A stretch of 64,000 nt of DNA, taken from the NCBI GenBank assembly GCA_044360075.1, contig JBIKLA010000016.1, positions 1 through 64,000 of the forward strand, read 5' to 3'. This DNA is from OMII01 sp947467385 (GTDB lineage Bacteria > Bdellovibrionota_C > UBA2361 > OMII01). The notes under the pieces were generated by a model. It ran no database searches. It saw nothing but the letters and a program-made list of their open reading frames with translations, and had not been told where the DNA came from. Below are positions 24,900-33,849 of this stretch, in pieces. Positions within the stretch are counted from its first letter, which is position 1; the number at the start of each line of letters is the position of its first letter. The translations under genes and the position numbers were made by a program.

Positions 24900-25931
24900 A
24901 TGCAAAGAAAGGCAGCCTCACTCTCGGTAAAGGAATTAGCGCAACGGGTGCAGGGCACGGTGCTCGGCGACAGCGCGCTCACGATCTCAGGTGTGTGCTC
25001 GCTCGATGCGGCCACAGCGGGCCACCTCTCGTTCATTCGGTCGAAATCCAGCGAGCATCTTATGCGAGAGCTTCTGCCATTGCCGGCTATAGCGCTCCTC
25101 GTGAGCAGAGAGATCGCCCCGCAATCCAAGCCGAAAACGGCGGCCACGATCATTGTGGTGCCCGACGCATACCTCGCCTTCGTTGATCTCCTACCGATCT
25201 TCGTCGAAGAAGATGTGCGCGCCCCCGGCATTCATCCGACCGCCGTCGTGGCCAGCGACGCCCGTATCGGCAAGGACGCAAGCATCGGTGCCTACTGCGT
25301 GATCGGCACAGGTGCCTCAATCGGTGACGCAGCCGTGCTCCACCCGCATGTTCGGGTCTACGACGGAGCCCAAATCGGCTCGCACGCGCAGCTTTTTAGC
25401 GGAGTGGTTGTTCGCGAAGAGTGCATCATCGGGGACCGCGTCACGATTCACGACAATTCGGTGATCGGCGCAGACGGCTTTGGCTACATCCCCGATCCGA
25501 ACGCCAAGGTCCGCAAGGTCCCGCAGATCGGCAACGTGGTGATCGGAGATGACGTCGAGATTGGTGCCAGCACATGTATCGACCGCGGAGCGATCGGCTC
25601 AACGAGGATCGGCCGGGGGACCAAGATCGACAATCTGGTCCAAATTGGGCACAACACCGTGATTGGGGCGTTCTGCTTCGTGTGCGGAGGAACGGGCATA
25701 GCGGGCAGCTGCACAGTCGGCGATGGCGTTGTTATAGGCGGAGCGTGCGGAATTGCGGACCACTGCGAAATCGTTTCCGGAGTTCGGCTCGGCGGCTGGA
25801 CGGGAGTAGTAACCTCCTTAACCGAGCCCGGCGACTATGCCGGCTTCCCCGCGATGAAAGCCGGTGACTGGCGCAGGCAGCAGGTCAGGCTCTTGCGCTT
25901 GACCCGGGAAAAAGGCGTGGGGCGCGCGTAG
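24900..25931 (+). CDS. lpxD: UDP-3-O-(3-hydroxyacyl)glucosamine N-acyltransferase
   Basis: Third step of lipid A synthesis, adding the N-linked hydroxyacyl chain from ACP. 343 residues. An N-terminal uridine-binding domain (LSVKELAQRVQGTVLGDSAL...) precedes a left-handed beta helix of hexapeptide repeats (about 110-300) with IGADGFGYIPD and the catalytic-His strand NLVQIGHNTVIG. The C-terminal helix includes GFPAMKAGDWRRQQVRLLRL. Start at the ATG at 24900; a longer frame from 24795 would begin inside the terminator. It is not next to lpxA or fabZ, as it is in many bacteria, and shares one base with the lipoprotein gene that follows. Confidence 0.96.
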   Translation: MQRKAASLSVKELAQRVQGTVLGDSALTISGVCSLDAATAGHLSFIRSKSSEHLMRELLPLPAIALLVSREIAPQSKPKTAATIIVVPDAYLAFVDLLPIFVEEDVRAPGIHPTAVVASDARIGKDASIGAYCVIGTGASIGDAAVLHPHVRVYDGAQIGSHAQLFSGVVVREECIIGDRVTIHDNSVIGADGFGYIPDPNAKVRKVPQIGNVVIGDDVEIGASTCIDRGAIGSTRIGRGTKIDNLVQIGHNTVIGAFCFVCGGTGIAGSCTVGDGVVIGGACGIADHCEIVSGVRLGGWTGVVTSLTEPGDYAGFPAMKAGDWRRQQVRLLRLTREKGVGRA

Positions 25932-27505
25932 TGCAGACGATTCGGATGGCTCGCATTCAGTGCCTCCTACTTCCGCTCGGCCTTGTGACCCTCATGGGGT
26001 GCCAGGGCTCCGGTAGCGAGCCGCCTCCTTCCCGAGCAGTCGAGGTTCGCCTCTTTTACCCATCAGAGCTTCAGCCGATCCTCGAGCCTGCGGTTGCGCG
26101 ATTTAACGCAGCGCCCATTTCCAAGGACGGAATGAGCGTGCGGGTTTCAGCGCTGCACGCTGACGGAGCTGCGGCCGGAGCTCGGGCAGCAAATGAGCCG
26201 CCAGAGATTCCTGTGATTTGGCTATCGTCATCCTCACTATCGCACGGGCCTTTCGCCTCGGGTTATCCCTCTTCCGGAATGAGCCTCGCAGAGTGCCGCT
26301 CGCTTGCAAGCTCAGACATCGGCGCGGCCTTTCGAGCCTCCGACGGCTTTCTCGTGGAGGAGCACGGGAGCGAGGCGCTCTTCGCCCAATTCGTCTCGCC
26401 CTCCTCCGAACCAGACCCGGCCAAGGTGCCCCTCATTTTCATGGGCCTGCCCGGGTCCTCGGCGTCCGGACTTGCGGCTTACCTCATGACTTGCAGCGCC
26501 GCCCTTAAGATCCGGCCACAATCGCTCAGCGCTCTGCAGGTGCAGGGCGAAACCGCCGCCATAGAAGCCAGTCAGGTGCGGTTCGCCCGCTACTTTCCCT
26601 CTGATCCCCAGATGCTCGCGTTCACCGCGTCGCTGCACGGAGGCCAGCCGGCCATCGCCCTCACGACGGCGCAGCAGGTCAAGGCCCACAACACGCGCAT
26701 GCCCGCAGCGCCCCTTACCTTCGTGCGGGCTGGCGTGCCAAGCTTTAGCCTCGACTACCCCGTGTGCGCCGTTCGTCATGCAAAACTCTCCCCGGAATTA
26801 TCCGAGGCGCAGCGCTCTGCCATGCAGGAGATCTTCGGCCCTGAGCTTCAGGCGCAGCTTGCAAAACAAGGCTTTGGACCCCCAAGCTCCGAGGGCTCGA
26901 CAGAGGAGGCTGGCACAGCATTGGCGCTCCTCAACCTCTGGCCCTCCGCTCGTAAGCCCTCCTTGTCGGCCTTTGTTATCGACACCTCATCGAACGTCCC
27001 CCAGGAGATCCTCGCGCCGCTGGAGCGCGAGCTTCAGGCGTTCTCCTCACGGCCCGCAGTCGCCCGAGACTCACTAACCCTCATATCGACCTCAACGCGG
27101 CCGGAGCTTCTCGCTCCAGCATCCACGGACCACTCGCGCTTCAGGGAGGCGGTGAAGGCCCTTCCGAGCTCCGGCGCGCTTGCCCTGCGGGAGGGCATCG
27201 CGCTGGCGATGTCGCTGGTCACCGATGCCCCGCTCTCGCAGTACCGTGGAGTGATAATCGCTGTCGTCACGGGCCAGGACACGGCCTCCGCCATCAGCGC
27301 TGCCTCGCTCGCGCAGCGCTCCCTCGCCGCGATATCGCGCCGGGGAACCTCCCTGTACATAGTCGGCATTACAGGCCCGGCTAGCCAACCGGGGCAACTC
27401 TCTTCTGCGGCGCAGCTCGCTGCCGATCTCGGTGGGACCTACGTCGAGACCTCGATTCAGGGCATTCCGACGGCGCTGCGTGGCATCTTTCAGGAGATAG
27501 AGTAG
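25931..27505 (+). CDS. lipoprotein with substrate-binding-like and VWA-like halves
   Basis: 524 residues from a GTG at 25931 that overlaps the lpxD stop by one base. A signal peptide ends in lipobox LMGC (Cys24), so the protein is predicted to be lipid-anchored. Residues about 37-330 read as a periplasmic solute-binding-like domain (VRLFYPSELQPILEPAVARFN..., VPLIFMGLPGSSASGLAAYL). From about 335 a von Willebrand A-like fold begins (SLSAFVIDTSSNV) with GVIIAVVTGQD later. The metal site is degenerate: D-T-S-S-N in place of D-x-S-x-S. Proteins joining these two parts occur in several bacteria; their role is unknown. Coupling with lpxD hints at envelope function. Confidence 0.7.
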   Translation: MQTIRMARIQCLLLPLGLVTLMGCQGSGSEPPPSRAVEVRLFYPSELQPILEPAVARFNAAPISKDGMSVRVSALHADGAAAGARAANEPPEIPVIWLSSSSLSHGPFASGYPSSGMSLAECRSLASSDIGAAFRASDGFLVEEHGSEALFAQFVSPSSEPDPAKVPLIFMGLPGSSASGLAAYLMTCSAALKIRPQSLSALQVQGETAAIEASQVRFARYFPSDPQMLAFTASLHGGQPAIALTTAQQVKAHNTRMPAAPLTFVRAGVPSFSLDYPVCAVRHAKLSPELSEAQRSAMQEIFGPELQAQLAKQGFGPPSSEGSTEEAGTALALLNLWPSARKPSLSAFVIDTSSNVPQEILAPLERELQAFSSRPAVARDSLTLISTSTRPELLAPASTDHSRFREAVKALPSSGALALREGIALAMSLVTDAPLSQYRGVIIAVVTGQDTASAISAASLAQRSLAAISRRGTSLYIVGITGPASQPGQLSSAAQLAADLGGTYVETSIQGIPTALRGIFQEIE

Positions 27506-27516
27506 GATCTCGCCTG

Positions 27517-28296
27517 CTAGCGCAAGCCCTCAGCCGACAGGATGTGGCCAGAGTGCAGCGCCTCGACGGTCGTGCCGCGCGTGATCAGCAGCGCTCCACT
27601 CTCTTCGATGCCGGAATAGATCCCGCGCACGGTGCGCTCACTCACCTCAATTGCAAGAGCCGTCTGCCCCGGCACGAAGCAGCTTCGCTCCTCCCACTCT
27701 GACCGGAACGAGGCGAAGCCCCCCTGTGCCACAAATCGCTCATGACAGCTCCGCAAGGACGCCCCTAATGCTCCTGCAACGTGCTCTACGGAAAGATCAA
27801 TGCCCGACACCGCACGCGCCGAGAGCGCCCTTGGCACGTCAGCTGGCGCCTCGACGAGATTGAGACCGATGCCAACCAGCACCACCCGCACACCGTCCGA
27901 CTCCTGAACCTCAATAAGGATACCACCAAGCTTATTAAGATCTCCCGCGCGCACTACAACGATGTCGTTGGGCCACTTCAGCCGAACCGGAACGCCGAGC
28001 TCCTCCAGCGCAGACGAGATTCCCACTCCGATGGAAAGTGAGTACCCCGTCAGCTCTGCGGCCATCATGCGTGTGGAGAAGAGAAAAGTGCCCATAAACG
28101 CGCCGCCGGTGCCAGACCAGCTTCTGCCCTGCCGCCCGCGTCCCGCCAGCTGCCGCCTGGCGACAACCAGACCTGCCCCCTCGGCGGAGCCCGCCACCGT
28201 CGGCACCTCGCCGCGTGCCACGTCCATGGTCGAGCCGACCTCCTCGTAAAGGCTAGCAAAAGCGAATCCGGGAAGCGCGAGGGAGCTATGCCGCAT
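27517..28296 (-). CDS. birA: biotin--[acetyl-CoA-carboxylase] ligase
   Basis: Attaches biotin to the carboxyl carrier protein through biotinyl-AMP. 259 residues without the N-terminal HTH, so a class I enzyme with no direct repressor role. Motifs: STMDVARGEV, the biotin/AMP loop GRGRQGRSWSG, KWPNDIVV followed by LNKLGGILIEV, and GIGLNLVEAP. The C-terminal SH3-like part holds RGIYSGIEESGALLI. The start overlaps the nadC stop by 11 bases, so these genes are coupled. Confidence 0.95.
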   Translation of the reverse strand: MRHSSLALPGFAFASLYEEVGSTMDVARGEVPTVAGSAEGAGLVVARRQLAGRGRQGRSWSGTGGAFMGTFLFSTRMMAAELTGYSLSIGVGISSALEELGVPVRLKWPNDIVVVRAGDLNKLGGILIEVQESDGVRVVLVGIGLNLVEAPADVPRALSARAVSGIDLSVEHVAGALGASLRSCHERFVAQGGFASFRSEWEERSCFVPGQTALAIEVSERTVRGIYSGIEESGALLITRGTTVEALHSGHILSAEGLR

Positions 28297-29143
28297 AGTA
28301 GGTCGTATTGATGCGCATCGAGATGTCGACGTTTGGCGCGTGGGTCGTCAGAAATCCCGCCGACACGGCGTCGATACCGAGAGCCTTGAGTGCCGGAAGC
28401 CTCTCCTTCGTGATGCCACCCGAGACCTCGATGAGGGGACGATGCGGGGCCGAATGCAGAAACGCTAGCGCCTCGCGCAGCGCTGCATCAGAGAAGTTAT
28501 CCAGCATCAGAATCGTGGGCCGGAACTCAAGCGCCGCCTTGAGCTCATCGAGCGAGCGCACCTCGACCTCCCAGGGCATGTAGAGGGGCTTCTCCTCAGC
28601 GATGCGCGCTAGCGCCCCGCGGACGCCGTGCGAGTGGGCATCGATATGGTTGTTTTTGACCAGGATCATATCGCCGAGCGAAAGCCGGTGGTTGCTTCCG
28701 CCGCCAATAGTGACGGCATACTTGTCGAGCATGCGCCAGCCAGGCATGGTCTTGCGCGTGTCCAGCACCACCAACCCTCCCGCGGCGGCAACGAAGTTGC
28801 GCGTGTTGGTCGCAACACCACTGAGCCTCTGCAGAAAGTTTAGCACCGTCCTCTCAACCGCCAGTATGTCGCGCGTGCAGCCCTCAAGCTCGACCAAGAC
28901 CGACTCCGGCTCAACAAACTCGCCGTCACGGCTGCGCTCGCTCACCTCAACAGAGAACCTTCCCTCATCAATAATCATGGGGACGATCTCAAGCCCGCAC
29001 ACGACGAGCGGCTCACGCGCGATCACGCGCGCGCGAGACTGGTGCTCCCTCGAAACCGAGAGCTCGGCAGTGATATCCCCAAGCGCAAGATCTTCCTCTA
29101 GCGCTAGCGCAACAAGCTTTCGAACGAGTGGAGAGCCTTTCAT
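28286..29143 (-). CDS. nadC: nicotinate-nucleotide pyrophosphorylase (carboxylating)
   Basis: Converts quinolinate and PRPP to nicotinate mononucleotide in de novo NAD synthesis. 285 residues from the ATG at 29143, chosen for AAGGAGG 8 bases upstream; an extended frame to 29266 overlaps the upstream gene. Motifs: EEDLALGDITAE, ERTVLNFLQRLSGVAT, DTRKTMPGWRMLDKYAVTIGGGSNHRLSLGDMILVKNNH and VSGGI near the C-terminus. nadA and nadB are not in view. It is paired with birA as in many genomes. Confidence 0.97.
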   Translation of the reverse strand: MKGSPLVRKLVALALEEDLALGDITAELSVSREHQSRARVIAREPLVVCGLEIVPMIIDEGRFSVEVSERSRDGEFVEPESVLVELEGCTRDILAVERTVLNFLQRLSGVATNTRNFVAAAGGLVVLDTRKTMPGWRMLDKYAVTIGGGSNHRLSLGDMILVKNNHIDAHSHGVRGALARIAEEKPLYMPWEVEVRSLDELKAALEFRPTILMLDNFSDAALREALAFLHSAPHRPLIEVSGGITKERLPALKALGIDAVSAGFLTTHAPNVDISMRINTTYYAA

Positions 29144-29156
29144 GCCGTGTTCCTCC

Positions 29157-30260
29157 TTAGCGATTGAGCACCCATTGAATTCCGTGCCGCCCAAGCACCT
29201 TGCACGTGGCCGCAACCGGCACGGCAAGAAACAGCCCAAGAAGCCCAAAGAGCTGGCCCCCGGCATACAGCGACAGCATAATCACGAGCGGAGAGAGGCC
29301 AACCGTCTCGCCGATAATGAGGGGCGTTATAATGGCACCCTCAAGCCCCTGCACGATAGCGAAGACGAGCCACACCCACAGCACATGCTGAAAATCGCCA
29401 AAGGTCACGAGCGCCATGAGCGAGCTGAGAAGGAGGCCTGAAATCGTACCCACATATGGAATCAGGTTACCGAACCCCGTCACAAACCCGAGAAGCAGCC
29501 ACAGGTCAACGCCGATGACCCCTAGCCCGACCGAATAGAGAACAAACAGGATCGAGCACACGATCACCTGCCCGCGAACAAACGACGAGACGTAGAGATC
29601 AATCTCGCGGCTGACCGACGCCACCCGCTCGCGCTTCATAATCGGGAAGAGGCTCAGGAAAAAGGCGTGGAGGCGCGGCAGGTCGATCGCGAGGTAGAAG
29701 ACGATAAAGGGCAGGAGCGCTAGGTTGATGAGGGTGAGCACCTGGTTGTACCCGCGCGTGATGGTGTTCAGCAGCGCGGTCCCGAGCCCCTTGACAGTAT
29801 CTCCGCTAACCGAACTCCAAGCCGTCGGGAGCGACGCAACGAGGTCATCGACGCTCTCACTACTGCGGAGGGGCTCCGGAAGGACTTCGCGCAGGCGATA
29901 CACAAAGGGCAGCAGGCGTTGCCTCCCGAGATCAAGGTACTGGTTAAGGTTCACGCTGAGCTTCTCAAACTCTTCAACGAGCGACGGAATTGCGGTCACT
30001 GCCAGCAGCCCGAGACCCGCCGCAAACGACCCGAAGACGATCCAGAAACCCATGAAGCGCGATATGCCCCTGCGCTCAAGCCGCTCCAGGAGCGGATCGA
30101 AGGCGTAGCCGATGAAGTACCCAAGCACGAGGAGCATCGCAAGCTCCTTGAGCCTTACCAGGAGCCACAGCACCCCAGCGGCAAAAATGAGGGTTAAAAC
30201 CCAGGCCGGCGGCAAGAGCCTCGACCTGCTGTAGCCATTTGAGGATAGAGCGTTCGGCAT
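29157..30260 (-). CDS. AI-2E family transporter (PerM/TqsA-like permease)
   Basis: 367 residues with about eight membrane helices in the family's arrangement: two pairs at the N-terminus (about 16-65), a long central soluble region (about 85-190) and a C-terminal block. Conserved features are LGYFIGYAFDPLLERLERRGI, SFVRGQVIVCSILFVLYSVGLG and GFGNLIPYVGTISGLL, plus the terminal GLLGLFLAVPVAAT. Members export AI-2 or act in ion homeostasis; the substrate here is unknown. ATG at 30260, 7 bases after dnaE; a TTG at 30275 would overlap dnaE. Followed by nadC after 13 bases. Confidence 0.9.
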   Translation of the reverse strand: MPNALSSNGYSRSRLLPPAWVLTLIFAAGVLWLLVRLKELAMLLVLGYFIGYAFDPLLERLERRGISRFMGFWIVFGSFAAGLGLLAVTAIPSLVEEFEKLSVNLNQYLDLGRQRLLPFVYRLREVLPEPLRSSESVDDLVASLPTAWSSVSGDTVKGLGTALLNTITRGYNQVLTLINLALLPFIVFYLAIDLPRLHAFFLSLFPIMKRERVASVSREIDLYVSSFVRGQVIVCSILFVLYSVGLGVIGVDLWLLLGFVTGFGNLIPYVGTISGLLLSSLMALVTFGDFQHVLWVWLVFAIVQGLEGAIITPLIIGETVGLSPLVIMLSLYAGGQLFGLLGLFLAVPVAATCKVLGRHGIQWVLNR

Positions 30261-30267
30261 AGGGGCA

Positions 30268-33200
30268 TCACACAAAACTTAAGACGGGGCGGCCAAAGAT
30301 CTGCTCAACTTCTTCGCACAGGGTCTCTGAAGGAACTACGCACACGGGGGAGTTGGCGCTATCACGAAGCACGATGGAGACCTCTCCCTCATCGAGCTGC
30401 AGGCGCACCTTGACTGGGCACGTGCCCGTGTGGCGCTGGAAAAGCGACTGCACGCGCGGCAGCCGAGTATCGATGTCGTCGCTCGCTGTCAGTAGCAGGA
30501 ATCCCTGCGTTGCGCTGCGGTCACGCAGGGCTATGAGGGACTCGATCTTTTCGACGATGAGCGCACAGCGCTCGGCTGACACGTCAGCGCGTCCGGAGAT
30601 GAGAACCGGATCATCAGCCACGAGCAGGTTCTGCACCTGCCGATACGTGTCGGGCCACACGATCGAGTCGATTGTTCCAAGCCAATCCTCAAGCGCAAAG
30701 GTCGCGTAACGGTCGCCCTTCTTAGTGTTCTTGAGCTTCAAGGCCGTCACAACGCCGCCTACCCGCACCTCCTTAACCCTGCCCGCCTTTACGTCCGCTG
30801 TCGACTTTGCGCCAAGGCGCTTAAGGTCTCCACGAAACTTCTCAAGCGGGTGGCCGGAGATGTAGAAGCCAAGCGCTTCACGCTCGTAGGCGAGCTTTTG
30901 GTTGACGGGCCACTCAGGAAGCGTAAAAGGCCGCTTCGGAACGACAGGGCGCGAGGCCGTGCCCCCAAAGAGCGACATCTGGTTCGGATCCGCGTTCTTC
31001 TGCGAGGCGAAGATCCTGAGCAGCTCCTCAATCCGCTCAAACATTTCCCGGCGCGGAACCTTCGAGAAGTCGAGCCCGCCGCTGCACACCAGGTTCTCAA
31101 AGACACGCTTATTGACGTTGTGCAGGTCGACCCGCGCAATCAGGTCCTCAAGGTCTGTGAAGGGCCCGGACTCGCGCGCAGCGAGAATAGCCTCAACAGC
31201 CTTCTGTCCCGTTCCCTTGACGGCCTCAAGGCCAAACAAGATCTGTGAGCCCTCAACGGTAAAGCCTGCCGAGCTGCGGTTGACGTCCGGCGGCAATACA
31301 GCAATCGCCTGCTTCCGGCACTCGTTGAAGTTCTTGAAGGTCTTGTCGCTGTCCTCCATGTCGTGCGTCATGAGGGCCGCCATGAACTCCACGCCGTAGT
31401 GAGCCTTGAGGTAGGCGGTCTCGAACGACACGAGCGCATACGCAGCCGTGTGGCTTCGGTTGAAGCCGTAGCGGGCGAAGGTCTCCATCTGCTGGAAGAT
31501 CTCATCCGCAAGGCGCTTCTCGATTCCGCGCTCTACTGCCCCTGACACGAAGCGGGTCTTTTGGCGCGCCATCTCCTCGGGATCTTTCTTTCCCATCGCC
31601 TTACGCAGGATGTCAGCCTCGCCGAGCGAGTAGCCTGAAAGCGCCCGCGCAAGTTGCATGATCTGCTCTTGGTAGAGAATTACACCGTAGGTGTCCGCGA
31701 GGATGTCCTTCATCACCGGATGCAGGTACGCAATCGGCTCGCGCCCGTGCTTACGCTCAATGTACCTGTCGACCATCCCCGCATCGAGCGGGCCCGGGCG
31801 ATAGAGGGCGAGGATAGCCACGATGTCATCGAAGCAGCTGGGCTTGAGGCGCATCACCATCTCGGTGATGCCGCTCGACTCGAGCTGGAATACGCCGGTT
31901 GTGTTTCCACGCGCGAGGAGCGCGTAGGTCTTCTGGTCCTCAAGGGGCAGGAGGTTAAGGTCAAGCTTTACGCCTCTGCTCTCCTCGATGATCTTGAGCG
32001 CGGTGTGCAGCACCGTGAGGGTCTTGAGCCCAAGGAAGTCAAACTTCACCAGCCCGACCTTCTCGACGTACGTCATCGAATACTGCGTGACGTCGTTGCC
32101 GTCTTTATCGACCATCATCGGCAGGAGCTCATCGAGGGGTCTGTCGCCGATCACAACGCCCGCAGCGTGGGTCGATGAGTGACGCGTGAGCCCCTCTAGC
32201 TTAAGGGCTAGCTCAATAAGCTGACTTCCCTCACCGGCTGCATATTCAGCCAGCCTGGGCTCCATCTTAAGGGCCTCGGAGAGGGGATAGTCGAAGCCCT
32301 GGCGAGGCGCCGGAACAAGCTGCGCAACGCGATCGGTCTCCGCGTAGCTCATGCCGAGTGCTCGGCCCACGTCCTTGATGGCAGCCTTGGCCTTGAGGGT
32401 TCCAAACGTTGCTATCTGGGCAACACGGTCCTTGCCGTACTTCTCTACGACGTACTTAATGACCTGCGCCCGGCCATTAATGCAGAAGTCAACGTCGATA
32501 TCAGGCATGCTGATGCGCTCTGGATTGAGGAAGCGCTCGAAGAAGAGCTTATTCGTTATCGGGTCAACCTCGGTGATGCGCAGGGCGTACGCCACAAGAG
32601 ATCCAGCAACCGAGCCGCGGCCAGGGCCTACCGGAATACTGTTGTCCTTGGCCCAAACGATGAAGTCTGCCACCACCAGGAAGTATCCGGCGAAGCCCAT
32701 CTTGCCGATAAGGGCGATCTCTTCCTCCAGGCGGTCGTCATAGGCCTGGGCAAGCGCTGAGGTCCAATTGCCCAACACGCTGAGGGACTCGATGCGCTTG
32801 GCGAGCCCCTCGCGCGCCAGCGAAGCCATTATTTCGTTCAGCGGGCGGGGATCCTCCGTCTTGAACTCGGGCATGAAGTACGTCTTGGTGTCGAACCCGA
32901 AGTCGCACTGCGATGCGATCAGCCCAGAGTTGCGGATTGCCTCTGGTGCCTCCTTGATGGCGCTCATCTCCTCAAGCATCTCAGACTCAGTCTTAAGGTG
33001 CAGGCTGAAGCCTTCGTGCCGCAGCCGGTCCGGATCGAGCACGGTCTTTCCTGTGGAGATGCACATGAGCACCTCCTGCGCAAAGTGGTCGTCACTCTGG
33101 AGATAGTGGCAATCCGTTGTTGCCACGAGCGGCACCCCCATGGTCTTGGCCATGTCGATGACCGCCTGGTTGTGCTTCTGCTGCTCCTTAATCGGGTGCG

Positions 33201-33732
33201 GCTGGAGCTCGAGGTAGTAGCGGTCCTTAAAGACGCGCTGGTAAAACTCAACGACTTCTTTGGCGCCGCGAAAGTCATCAAGCTCCGTGGCTGACGCAAG
33301 CTCTCCGGCCAGGCAGCCGCTCAGGACGATCAGCCCCTCCGAGTAGCGCTCAAGAAGCTCGTGGTCCACGCGAGGCTTAAAGTAGAACCCCTCGCGGTAC
33401 GCCATGCTTGAGAGCTTGCATAGGTTTTGGTATCCCGCCTTGTTCGCCGCCAGGACGGTCAGGTGACAGGTGCCGGCTCCTCCCTGCGCACGCATGCGGC
33501 GCTCATGCCGCGAGCCCGGCGTGACGTAGAGTTCACATCCGATGATCGGCTTGATGCCGATCTTCTTGGCCTCGGAGTAGAACTCAACGGCGCCGTGCAT
33601 GTTGCCGTGATCGGTCATGGCGATCGCCGGCTGCCCGAGCTGCGCCGCGCGCTGTAGCACATTAGGGAGCTTGTTTGCCCCATCAAGCAGGCTGTACTGG
33701 GTGTGAAGGTGAAGATGGACGAACTGCGACAC
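30268..33732 (-). CDS. dnaE: DNA polymerase III subunit alpha
   Basis: Replicative polymerase (family C). 1154 residues, close to the E. coli length of 1160. Order: PHP domain beginning FVHLHLHTQYSLLDGANKL, the palm with MPDIDVDFC (about 406-414) and VKFDFLGLKTL carrying the three catalytic Asp, the fingers and beta-binding region, and a C-terminal OB domain (about 1000-1080). PHP His/Asp residues appear intact in places (TDHGNMHGAVEF, GCELYV). The C-terminal clamp-binding motif is not certain. It heads a minus-strand run with the AI-2E permease, nadC and birA, and lies 117 bases after the exonuclease gene. Confidence 0.98.
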   Translation of the reverse strand: MSQFVHLHLHTQYSLLDGANKLPNVLQRAAQLGQPAIAMTDHGNMHGAVEFYSEAKKIGIKPIIGCELYVTPGSRHERRMRAQGGAGTCHLTVLAANKAGYQNLCKLSSMAYREGFYFKPRVDHELLERYSEGLIVLSGCLAGELASATELDDFRGAKEVVEFYQRVFKDRYYLELQPHPIKEQQKHNQAVIDMAKTMGVPLVATTDCHYLQSDDHFAQEVLMCISTGKTVLDPDRLRHEGFSLHLKTESEMLEEMSAIKEAPEAIRNSGLIASQCDFGFDTKTYFMPEFKTEDPRPLNEIMASLAREGLAKRIESLSVLGNWTSALAQAYDDRLEEEIALIGKMGFAGYFLVVADFIVWAKDNSIPVGPGRGSVAGSLVAYALRITEVDPITNKLFFERFLNPERISMPDIDVDFCINGRAQVIKYVVEKYGKDRVAQIATFGTLKAKAAIKDVGRALGMSYAETDRVAQLVPAPRQGFDYPLSEALKMEPRLAEYAAGEGSQLIELALKLEGLTRHSSTHAAGVVIGDRPLDELLPMMVDKDGNDVTQYSMTYVEKVGLVKFDFLGLKTLTVLHTALKIIEESRGVKLDLNLLPLEDQKTYALLARGNTTGVFQLESSGITEMVMRLKPSCFDDIVAILALYRPGPLDAGMVDRYIERKHGREPIAYLHPVMKDILADTYGVILYQEQIMQLARALSGYSLGEADILRKAMGKKDPEEMARQKTRFVSGAVERGIEKRLADEIFQQMETFARYGFNRSHTAAYALVSFETAYLKAHYGVEFMAALMTHDMEDSDKTFKNFNECRKQAIAVLPPDVNRSSAGFTVEGSQILFGLEAVKGTGQKAVEAILAARESGPFTDLEDLIARVDLHNVNKRVFENLVCSGGLDFSKVPRREMFERIEELLRIFASQKNADPNQMSLFGGTASRPVVPKRPFTLPEWPVNQKLAYEREALGFYISGHPLEKFRGDLKRLGAKSTADVKAGRVKEVRVGGVVTALKLKNTKKGDRYATFALEDWLGTIDSIVWPDTYRQVQNLLVADDPVLISGRADVSAERCALIVEKIESLIALRDRSATQGFLLLTASDDIDTRLPRVQSLFQRHTGTCPVKVRLQLDEGEVSIVLRDSANSPVCVVPSETLCEEVEQIFGRPVLSFV

Positions 33733-33849
33733 TGCGCCTCAGGAGTAGAAGAATACGATACGCCGGACCCGGAGATACTACCCCTGGGGGGCATCCCGCT
33801 CAAGCGTATGTGTGAGCCCTCACGACACTTTTTGGGCCCCCAGGGAGGC

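Noticed and set aside
25484..25714. 76-aa minus-strand frame
   Set aside because: Shadow of lpxD hexapeptide repeats.
28602..29441. 279-aa plus-strand frame
   Set aside because: Antisense to nadC and the permease; low-complexity Ser/Pro composition.
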